Part shown: positions 16,306-22,849 of the stretch, one piece after another
Layout of the letters: every line of letters begins with the position of its first letter
Numbering within the stretch: position 1 is the first letter of the stretch
NCBI RefSeq assembly: GCF_009765905.1
Contig: NZ_LMUO01000015.1
Location: forward strand, 28,093 to 92,092
Length of the DNA stretch: 64,000 nucleotides
Source of the DNA: Mucilaginibacter sp. L196
GTDB lineage: Bacteria > Bacteroidota > Bacteroidia > Sphingobacteriales > Sphingobacteriaceae
Direction of reading: 5' to 3'
Position numbers and translations under genes: made by a program
Notes under the pieces: model-generated
What the model was told of the DNA's origin: nothing
Databases searched by the model: none
Seen by the model: the letters and a program-made list of their open reading frames with translations, nothing else

Positions 16306-16527
16306 ATGCTAAAAAAGGGAGAACACATTGACGGTACACCTACCGAACTACAAGTATTATTGAATAACGACATCGAGGCAAACGCCTTTTTTGAGAGCCT
16401 GTCGAAATCATATAAACAAGGTTATTCCGATTGGGTAGGATCTGCCAAACAAGAAGAAACCCGCAACATAAGAGCAGGTAAAGCACTCATTATGCTGCAA
16501 AACAAACAAAAAACACTTAAAACTTAG
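16306..16527 (+). CDS. YdeI/OmpD-associated family small protein
   Basis: 73 residues. The core LQVLLNNDIEANAFFESLSKSYKQGYSDWVGSAKQEETRNIRAGKALIML matches the YdeI/OmpD-associated domain (PF13376 type) in length and in the DW-(I/V)-x-(S/E)AKQEETR block. No signal peptide. The biochemical role is unknown; the YdeI name comes from a reported link to antimicrobial-peptide or bacteriocin resistance. It follows the zinc-finger gene closely, so the two form a small operon. Confidence 0.8.
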   Translation: MLKKGEHIDGTPTELQVLLNNDIEANAFFESLSKSYKQGYSDWVGSAKQEETRNIRAGKALIMLQNKQKTLKT

Positions 16528-16641
16528 CTGCGTAAAATCTGTTTAAACAAAACTTCTGCTATACAATTACGTATTATGCGGTTAAATTATACATTAGCTG
16601 TTAAAAAGCAGTTAGGCCTGCGTTGAGGGTTGCTCATTTTT

Positions 16642-18771
16642 ATGAAAAAAATATTCTTTGTTATTTTCCTGTTACCATACTGCGCATTAGCACAAACAGC
16701 CGATATTTATATTCAGAATGGCAACCAGGCCGCAGGAAAAAAGGATTATGCAACAGCGATTTCCGCTTTTACGAAAGCCATCGAAATAAACCCTAAGGAT
16801 GCTAATGCTTATTTTTATCGTGCAAACGCATACAGTAATGAACATGATGACCAGAATGCTGCCAACGATTTCACCCAAACTTTGGCACTTAATCCATCCT
16901 ACCCTAATGCCAGTAATTACAGGGCAAATGCTTACGCTAACCTAAAAGATTATAGTAACGCCATTGCCGATTTCACTAACGCATTAGCCTTAAAACCAAA
17001 TAATGCTGATCTGTATCATTACCGGGCCAATGCCAAAAGCAACTCCGGCGATTACAGCGGCGCGGTACAAGACTTTACCCATGCCATTGAACTCGAACCA
17101 AATAATGCTGATCTTTATGAATATCGTGGCGTAGCCAAAACAAACTTAAATGACAACAAGGCTGCTATTGCTGATTATGATATTGCAGCGAGGTTAAAAC
17201 CTAACGATTCTGACCTGTTGTTTTATAGAGCTAATTCAAAAGGCAACATACAGGATTATAATGGCGCTATCGCGGATTATAACCTTACGTTGAAATTAAA
17301 TCCACGAAATGCCAAAGCGGTATTCTACAGGGCCAATGCTAAAGTAAACTTAAAAGATTTTAAGGGCGCAGTTGATGATTACACTTTAGCAGCAAGCATC
17401 GACCATAGCACTGCTAATTTATACTATTACATGGCTAATGCCATGAGTAATGCTAATCAGTATAAAGAATCTATTATTTACTACGATAAGGCAATAGCGC
17501 AGGACCCACAGAATGCAGCCTTGTATTTATATCGCGGCAAAGCAAAACTAAACCTTGAAGATGCAAAAGGCGCTATACAGGATTTTGACCAAGCTATTCA
17601 ACTTAACCCGCAGTATACAGATGCCTTACAAAACCGTGGCGATGCGAAAATAAATACACGCGATTTTAACGGAGCGCTTAATGATGCTAATGCCGCCCTT
17701 GGTATTGATCCAAACAGTTTAGGAGCAACCTATGTACGTGGAAAAGCAGAGGTGGAATTAAAAGACACCACAAGCGCAATGACTGATTTTAACTTTGTGA
17801 TTGCCAATCATACCAAAAACGAATATGCATACCTATCGCGGGGTAACTTACGAAGCAGGCAAAATGACAATATAGGTGCAGCACATGATTTTGATAAAGC
17901 TGTGGAACTAAATGCCAACAACAAAACCGCATACCTCAACCGTGGCAATTTCAGGCTAAAATTGAATGATTACGCAGGCGCTGTTGCAGATTTCAAAAAG
18001 ATGATTGAGGTTGCCCCCGAAAGCGTTATAGCCCATATTAAACTAGGCAATGCGATGGTACTTGCCGGGCAAAATCTTAGTGCTATAAATGTGTTTAATT
18101 CGGCTATCAAATTAAACCCAAAAGACGCCAGCACTTATGTTTGGCGGGGTGTAGCCAAAAGCAACCTGGGCAGTTATGCTGATGCGATAAATGATTATAA
18201 TACCGCTATTAAGTTAGATTCGGCATCGTCTGATGCTTATGCCAACCGTGGAAACACAGAAGCCTTGATGAGGGATTATATCGGAGCGGTAAAAGATTTG
18301 GATGTGGCTGTAAAGCTAAATCATGACAACGATGATGCTTTTTTTTATCGTGCCAATATAAAAATGAAACAAAGGAATTATTCCGGGGCGATAGATGACT
18401 ATAATTCGGCATTATTTGCCAACGTTGACAATATTAAAGTATACGCTTATCGCGGGCTTGCTGAAGCGATGATACGAGACACTGCATCTATGAATGCCGA
18501 TTTCAGGCATTCGGCCAAGATTAACCCCAAAAATGAGCTGACCTATATTAAGCGTGGTGCTGCGAAAACTTTTTTTGCTAATTTTTCAGGAGCGCAATAT
18601 GATCTTAATCTGGCCATAACCTTAAATCCCAAAAGCGCCGATGCTTATTTAACACGAGCAAAGCTTAAAATTGCCATGGCTGATCGGGATAGCGCTTGTG
18701 AAGATCTGAATAAAGCACTGCAATTAGGATCAAAAGAAGCTCCTGATCTGATCAAAACAACTTGTTATTAA
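16642..18771 (+). CDS. Secreted TPR-repeat protein
   Basis: 709 residues from the ATG at 16642; this start gives a clean signal peptide, MKKIFFVIFLLPYCALAQ, and is preferred over the ATG four codons earlier. The mature part is about 20 consecutive 34-residue tetratricopeptide repeats with the consensus AI-x-DF-x-AI-x-LNP-x-x-A-x-x-Y-x-x-RA-x-A, and no other domain. Several repeats share YRANA, pointing to internal duplication. Such superhelices scaffold protein-protein interaction; location is probably periplasmic. It ends 7 bases from the convergent CLC gene. Confidence 0.9.
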   Translation: MKKIFFVIFLLPYCALAQTADIYIQNGNQAAGKKDYATAISAFTKAIEINPKDANAYFYRANAYSNEHDDQNAANDFTQTLALNPSYPNASNYRANAYANLKDYSNAIADFTNALALKPNNADLYHYRANAKSNSGDYSGAVQDFTHAIELEPNNADLYEYRGVAKTNLNDNKAAIADYDIAARLKPNDSDLLFYRANSKGNIQDYNGAIADYNLTLKLNPRNAKAVFYRANAKVNLKDFKGAVDDYTLAASIDHSTANLYYYMANAMSNANQYKESIIYYDKAIAQDPQNAALYLYRGKAKLNLEDAKGAIQDFDQAIQLNPQYTDALQNRGDAKINTRDFNGALNDANAALGIDPNSLGATYVRGKAEVELKDTTSAMTDFNFVIANHTKNEYAYLSRGNLRSRQNDNIGAAHDFDKAVELNANNKTAYLNRGNFRLKLNDYAGAVADFKKMIEVAPESVIAHIKLGNAMVLAGQNLSAINVFNSAIKLNPKDASTYVWRGVAKSNLGSYADAINDYNTAIKLDSASSDAYANRGNTEALMRDYIGAVKDLDVAVKLNHDNDDAFFYRANIKMKQRNYSGAIDDYNSALFANVDNIKVYAYRGLAEAMIRDTASMNADFRHSAKINPKNELTYIKRGAAKTFFANFSGAQYDLNLAITLNPKSADAYLTRAKLKIAMADRDSACEDLNKALQLGSKEAPDLIKTTCY

Positions 18772-18778
18772 ACACCAT

Positions 18779-20230
18779 CTATTCATCGGTCTTATTTAAT
18801 GCCTTGATGCGGTATTTATATAGCTTTTGATGGATGTAGCCACGGCGTTTATTAGCCTCCCCTAAACTGCTTTCGCCAGAGAAATAGCTATCGACTATTT
18901 TGGGGACCGCGATAGTTTGCGAAGAATAAATACCTGAATTACCGCTGAAAAAATAAGCCGTAAAGCAGGCAACGGCAAACAGCAAAGCATACTCGCCGCC
19001 AAAAAGCTCTATCCCCATAAAAGTGCAGGCTAAGGGCGTATTGGTAGCCCCCGCAAATACCGCTATGAAACCCAAAGCAGCAAACAAGCTCACCGGCGCA
19101 TTCAACAATCCCGACAAGGTATTACCTAACGTTGATCCTATATAGAACAACGGAGTTACCTCTCCCCCTTTAAAACCTGTGCCTAGGGTAATCGTAGTAT
19201 AAATAGTTTTCCATAACCAGCTCCAGGTATCGGAACCACCTGCATGAAATGAAGATGGGATAGTTACCGCTCCCGGATATTGCGCATCAACCCCCAAACT
19301 TAGGTAATCGGGTTTGCCTATTGCATAGGTTAGTCCGATCAGGATCAATCCGCCAAAAACAGGGATCAACCATTTAATGCTGAAAATCTTCAAAAAGCCT
19401 GCTTTAATCTCGTGTACCATGATGGCAAACAGATAACTAGCCAAACCAAAGGCAATAGAAGCTACGATCACCTTGGCAATCAATAACAGATCCATCGGCA
19501 AATAGTCCGACAAAAAGTATGGGGTTTTAGCTATAATATCAATGTGGTAGGCCGTATGATGGATATGCCATGCGCCAACGGTAATATCGGCAACAATGCT
19601 GGCAATTAATGCAGGTAATAATGCATCATATTTTATACGGCCAATGGTTAATACTTCCAACGCAAATACTGCCCCTGTTAATGGCGTGCCGAAGACCGCG
19701 CCAAAGCCGGCTGCTATCCCCGCTGTAAGCAACATGCGCAGATCATTGCCAGTTAATTTGAACCAGTTGCCAAATAGCGCGGCAATGCTACCCCCTATTT
19801 GTACAGCTGTACCCTCTCTGCCTGCAGAGCCACCGAACAAGTGCGTAATTACTGTGGTGATTAAAATGATGGGGCCCATTCGCGGTGGTACACCTGCGCC
19901 GGGTTCGTGTATTTCATCAATAATGAGGTTATTGCCTTTTTCGGATGATTTGCCCACCCATTGATATATAAAATGAATCAATACACCGGCTAAAGGCAGT
20001 AAAAACAACAGCCAGGTATGCGCAAAACGGTAATGGATTGCCCATGTTAACAGCCATAAAAAAAAGGCTACCATACTGCCTATTACTATGGCTACTGGAA
20101 CGACCAATAGCGTCCAACGCAGTGTGTATTTTAGAATGCTTAGATGTTCTGAAGAAAGGATAAACTTTTTCAATTGATAAGGATACCGTGATGTGTTTGT
20201 GTTGATTGCTTCTGTTTTTTTCACCTGCAA
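18779..20230 (-). CDS. CLC-F type fluoride/proton antiporter
   Basis: 483 residues with about 10-11 membrane helices. The first selectivity-filter region reads KGNNLIIDEIHEP (98-110) where chloride CLCs have GSGIP, and the gating-glutamate motif is GGSAGREGT (133-141, Glu139) rather than GREGP. GNNLI and GREGT are marks of the CLC-F clade, which exports fluoride in exchange for protons. GFKGGEVTPLF is the usual N-helix motif. There is no ATG near the start: the first codon is TTG (20230) or GTG (20224). The leader resembles a fluoride riboswitch, supporting the assignment. Converges on the TPR gene. Confidence 0.85.
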   Translation of the reverse strand: MQVKKTEAINTNTSRYPYQLKKFILSSEHLSILKYTLRWTLLVVPVAIVIGSMVAFFLWLLTWAIHYRFAHTWLLFLLPLAGVLIHFIYQWVGKSSEKGNNLIIDEIHEPGAGVPPRMGPIILITTVITHLFGGSAGREGTAVQIGGSIAALFGNWFKLTGNDLRMLLTAGIAAGFGAVFGTPLTGAVFALEVLTIGRIKYDALLPALIASIVADITVGAWHIHHTAYHIDIIAKTPYFLSDYLPMDLLLIAKVIVASIAFGLASYLFAIMVHEIKAGFLKIFSIKWLIPVFGGLILIGLTYAIGKPDYLSLGVDAQYPGAVTIPSSFHAGGSDTWSWLWKTIYTTITLGTGFKGGEVTPLFYIGSTLGNTLSGLLNAPVSLFAALGFIAVFAGATNTPLACTFMGIELFGGEYALLFAVACFTAYFFSGNSGIYSSQTIAVPKIVDSYFSGESSLGEANKRRGYIHQKLYKYRIKALNKTDE

Positions 20231-20274
20231 TATATTATACCCTAAAGTTTTACTTTAAGGTTGATTTGCAGGCG
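20222..20274 (-). promoter_or_regulatory. Expression platform: start-codon sequestering helix
   Basis: CGCCUGCAA (20274-20266), the strand used for the aptamer pseudoknot, is complementary over nine bases (one G-U) to UUGCAGGUG (20230-20222), which contains both possible start codons, UUG and GUG. A 9-bp hairpin (20260-20240, loop AAA) lies inside the loop this helix would close. The two pairings exclude each other, so ligand-bound aptamer would free the start. No U-tract terminator is seen, favouring translational control. Inferred from base complementarity only. Confidence 0.6.
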
Positions 20275-20320
20275 CCATCAGCAAACGCGGTTTTTAAAAG
20301 GAAGACACCATTTCCTGCTG
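20266..20320 (-). promoter_or_regulatory. Fluoride (crcB) riboswitch aptamer
   Basis: Read 5' to 3' on the minus strand: hairpin AGGAA (316-312) / UUCCU (303-299) with the 8-base loop AUGGUGUC; then ACCGC (291-287), GCUGAUGG (282-275) and GGCGCC (276-271). Loop bases GGUGUC (309-304) can pair with GGCGCC over six bases (two G-U), forming the pseudoknot of the crcB motif. The 5-8-5 hairpin layout and the AYYGC and GCUGAUGGC blocks are those of the known aptamer. The hairpin between ACCGC and GCUGAUG has only two sure pairs, which is weak. It lies 36 bases before a CLC-F gene, the classic target. Confidence 0.78.
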
Positions 20321-20328
20321 CTAATATA

Positions 20329-20336
20329 CAAATTAA
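20329..20336 (-). promoter_or_regulatory. Possible -7 box upstream of the aptamer
   Basis: TTAATTTG on the minus strand differs in one position from TAnnTTTG and would place transcription start a few bases before the aptamer. A TTTG lies upstream but at a short 13-base spacing, so support is weak. Confidence 0.25.
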
Positions 20337-20414
20337 AAACTCGCTTAAACAAAAAAATGCCTTCAGCTCTAGCCAAAGACATTCCCAAACTAATTTAAAC
20401 GTGTTAATTGTTAA

Positions 20415-21056
20415 TTATGCTGATTTTCTTTGATTATTAATTAAGGCGGTTACATATACATGCGAGATGATTTCCCTTACCGGAAATGCCTCGTTAAAAT
20501 TAAGGTTAAGGTGATCGTAAATTACCTGTCTTGAAGGGTCAATTACGTAGGTAGCTAATAATGATACGTTTTCATCAACGCCTGAGAAACGGTTCCATGC
20601 CGGGTTCTCATCTGAATATACTCTGAACTTTTTGGCTATTTCATTCTCGGTATCATAATAAAAATTTAATGACAGATTATGCTCCCATGCTTTGTTTTGC
20701 AGGTCATCATCCCTTTCATCAGCAATTATTAACAGGTTGCCTCCATTGGCTTTAATTTCATGTTGAATGGTATTCAATTGTTTCAAATGATCTACACCCA
20801 GATTTTTCCAATGGCGCGAGTAAAAAGTAATTACCAAAGGTTTATCCAACAAATGCCTTAACAATATAGGGCCATGTGTTTCGGAGCCATTATAAAATTG
20901 CTGCCAGTTAGCGCCTTGCGGATTTAAGATAAAATCAGGCACATAATTACCCGTTTTTACCGGGCTAAGCGCTTTGTATGATTTAATGGTATAATCAGGA
21001 TCAGGGATTATCTCTGAAAGATCGAAGAATGGATATTTATTTACTGCTGTTAACAT
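20415..21056 (-). CDS. Peroxiredoxin-like protein without cysteine
   Basis: 213 residues with the thioredoxin-fold layout of AhpC/TSA-like proteins: VPDFILNPQGANW, a helix, then LVITFYSRHWKNLGVDHLKQL (74-94), a strand LLIIADERDD, and the late YVIDPSRQVIYDHLNLNF. In the family the active-site loop reads F-Y-x-G-x-W-C-P-x-C; here W83 is kept but the two Cys positions are K84 and G87, and there is no cysteine in the whole protein. It therefore cannot act as a thiol peroxidase. It may be a binding or regulatory pseudoenzyme. No signal peptide. It precedes the fluoride antiporter on the same strand. Confidence 0.75.
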   Translation of the reverse strand: MLTAVNKYPFFDLSEIIPDPDYTIKSYKALSPVKTGNYVPDFILNPQGANWQQFYNGSETHGPILLRHLLDKPLVITFYSRHWKNLGVDHLKQLNTIQHEIKANGGNLLIIADERDDDLQNKAWEHNLSLNFYYDTENEIAKKFRVYSDENPAWNRFSGVDENVSLLATYVIDPSRQVIYDHLNLNFNEAFPVREIISHVYVTALINNQRKSA

Positions 21057-21450
21057 ATTTTTAAGATTTGAATTTTACTTGCTGTTCATTGATAGTGGTT
21101 CGGGCTAAAAAGCATGTTAACAACAACGGTAAAGGCCATAACTTACCCGGTAATATTTTAAGTATTTAGAGGTTAGTGTATACCGGGAATGATGCATAAA
21201 GTCTATTATAAAAATGAGGTAAGAAATATTTGTTGAAAATTATTGTTGAAGAAAACCCGATTGGTTTAACAACAGCACATACACATCATACTATTTTTAA
21301 ACCCTTTCAGGCTTAAAAAATAGCGGGAGCTGATGATGTTTTTATTGTGCGACATTTATTATATCTTAATTACTAAACAAATATACTATAAAGTCTATTA
21401 GTTTAGTAGATTATTTTATAATAATTTATATTTTACTGTTTTACAGCCAA
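21057..21450. other. Gene-free region
   Basis: 394 AT-rich bases between the peroxiredoxin-like and DUF4395 genes (both minus). I see no plausible gene. An imperfect inverted pairing around 21285-21335 (ACTATTTTTAA against TTAAAAAATAG, with CATCAT/ATGATG outside) might be a weak hairpin downstream of DUF4395. Nothing else is recognisable. Confidence 0.4.
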
Positions 21451-21882
21451 TTAAAATTTAGATATTACGTATTTACCAGCCGAATAGGCATAGCATCCAG
21501 CACAAAATGCGAAAAAAGATTCAAGAAAAGCGAAGAAGGAAAGCACAGCGGCCAATGAAAAAGCTACCACATGTAATTGAAGAATAAACGAAACGAGTAT
21601 CGCGGCAGTAAACAACACCCCTACCATAGCCGCGAAACGTTTGGGCGCTCGGTCAACTGGTTTAGATTTTATTTTGAGTTGCTTGATTACGGCATCGCTT
21701 AAAAACCCAAGCAGGCTATATTTGCCAAGATTGGTCGCCCGAAGCACAAAATCGATCAGTTCAAAGGCCATAATCAACCAAAAACCTGTTTTAAGATAAA
21801 CCAAGGCTAAAACCAAAACAAAAAATGCGGTAAGACGCGCTTTGTTTTCGTTTATTTTAATGAAGTCGACGGGGCAATCCAT
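21451..21882 (-). CDS. DUF4395 domain membrane protein
   Basis: 143 residues starting MDCPVDFIKINENKARLTAFF, the CPVD-x(5)-NExxxR start typical of DUF4395, followed by four hydrophobic helices (two near 17-45, two near 85-125) and a C-terminal CAGC pair in FFAFCAGCYAYSAG. The paired cysteines and the N-terminal Cys suggest membrane redox or metal chemistry, but no function is established. The neighbouring gene upstream encodes a 1-Cys peroxiredoxin. Confidence 0.8.
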   Translation of the reverse strand: MDCPVDFIKINENKARLTAFFVLVLALVYLKTGFWLIMAFELIDFVLRATNLGKYSLLGFLSDAVIKQLKIKSKPVDRAPKRFAAMVGVLFTAAILVSFILQLHVVAFSLAAVLSFFAFLESFFAFCAGCYAYSAGKYVISKF

Positions 21883-21900
21883 AGGAGCTAATCAAATAAA

Positions 21901-21976
21901 GGGTGTTATACTGAGGTACTCGAAGTATGAGCGTAAAGGCCTGCCCACATGCTTCGAGTGCCTCAGCATGACACCC
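21901..21976. repeat. Intergenic palindromic repeat, family A copy 1
   Basis: Imperfect inverted repeat with ends GGGTGTTATACTGAGG and CCTCAGCATGACACCC and inner arms TACTCGAAGTATG / CATGCTTCGAGTG around the core GCGTAAAGGCCTGCC. A second copy in the opposite orientation lies at 58089-58152. It sits between the DUF4395 and peroxiredoxin genes. It could form a long hairpin, as REP/MITE-like elements do. Confidence 0.75.
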
Positions 21977-21984
21977 CAAAGTTA

Positions 21985-22620
21985 TTATTTATTCGGTTGT
22001 GGTGTTAACCTTAAATATGGCTTCACCAATGTAAATCCTTTAGGGAATTTAGCGGGGATATCTTCTGTTTTTATTGATGGTAAAACTACAACCTGTTCGC
22101 CGTCTTTCCAGTCTGCCGGTGTGGCAACGCTATGGTAAGCGGTTAATTGCAGAGAATCAATCACACGAAGTATTTCCTGGAAGTTTCTGCCGGTAGATGC
22201 AGGGTAGGTAATAATTAATTTGATCTTTTTGTCGGGACCAATAATGAACAATGAACGTACGGTTGCATTAACAGATGCATTTGGATGGATCATGTCATAA
22301 GCTTCGGCAATTGCGCGGTTCTCATCGGCTATGATCGGGAAAGTTACCTCAACGTCCTGCGTTTCGTTAATATCATTGATCCATAGTTTGTGTGATTCTA
22401 CTGAATCAACGCTCAAGGCGATCACTTTAACGTTACGTTTAGCAAACTCGTCTTTTAGCGATGCTGTTTTGCCTAATTCGGTAGTACAAACCGGTGTATA
22501 ATCCGCAGGATGTGAAAATAATACGCCCCAGCTATCACCTAAATATTCGTAAAAGTCAATGTCTCCTAATGAAGTTTTTGCTTTAAAGTTTGGTGCATCA
22601 TCACCCAATCGTAAACTCAT
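21985..22620 (-). CDS. 1-Cys peroxiredoxin (Prx6-type)
   Basis: 211 residues, the usual length for bacterial Prx6. The active site is SHPADYTPVCTTELG with peroxidatic Cys45, the only cysteine in the protein, preceded by the conserved TP. The C-terminal arm PADWKDGEQVVVLPS is diagnostic for the 1-Cys Prx6 group, as is SVDSVESHKLWINDI. It reduces hydrogen peroxide and alkyl hydroperoxides in the cytoplasm; the reductant is not evident from the neighbours. The gene is preceded by a 229-base gap holding a palindromic repeat, so it probably has its own promoter. Confidence 0.93.
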   Translation of the reverse strand: MSLRLGDDAPNFKAKTSLGDIDFYEYLGDSWGVLFSHPADYTPVCTTELGKTASLKDEFAKRNVKVIALSVDSVESHKLWINDINETQDVEVTFPIIADENRAIAEAYDMIHPNASVNATVRSLFIIGPDKKIKLIITYPASTGRNFQEILRVIDSLQLTAYHSVATPADWKDGEQVVVLPSIKTEDIPAKFPKGFTLVKPYLRLTPQPNK

Positions 22621-22761
22621 AATATTTTTATTTTTATGTTGATAGATAATTGTTTAACCGGTTACAACCAGCTTTACTAAAGCAAATGTAACATCTTTTT
22701 CAAAAGTCTACCAAAATTATAGATTTTTAAATTGAGTTTTACAATTGAGAGATATTCCTTT

Positions 22762-22848
22762 TTGTCATTGCTGTAAAGGTACGAAGCAATCGCACGTAGA
22801 AAAGTTGCCCTGCAAAGTTCGCGATTGCTTCGTTCCTCGCAATGACAA
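22762..22848. repeat. Intergenic palindromic repeat, family B copy 1
   Basis: Long inverted repeat with ends TTGTCATTG and CAATGACAA and arms ACGAAGCAATCGC / GCGATTGCTTCGT around a core containing ACGTAGAAAAG. A second copy in reverse orientation lies at 27304-27388. It lies between the oxidoreductase stop and the Prx6 start. Confidence 0.8.
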
Positions 22849-22849
22849 G

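Noticed and set aside
18779..20230. Chloride channel or exchanger
   Set aside because: The filter and gating motifs (GNNLI, GREGT) and the leader RNA fit the fluoride type better.
21842..22138. 98-codon plus-strand frame
   Set aside because: It is a chance frame across the 5' end of the DUF4395 gene, a palindromic repeat and the antisense of the Prx6 gene.
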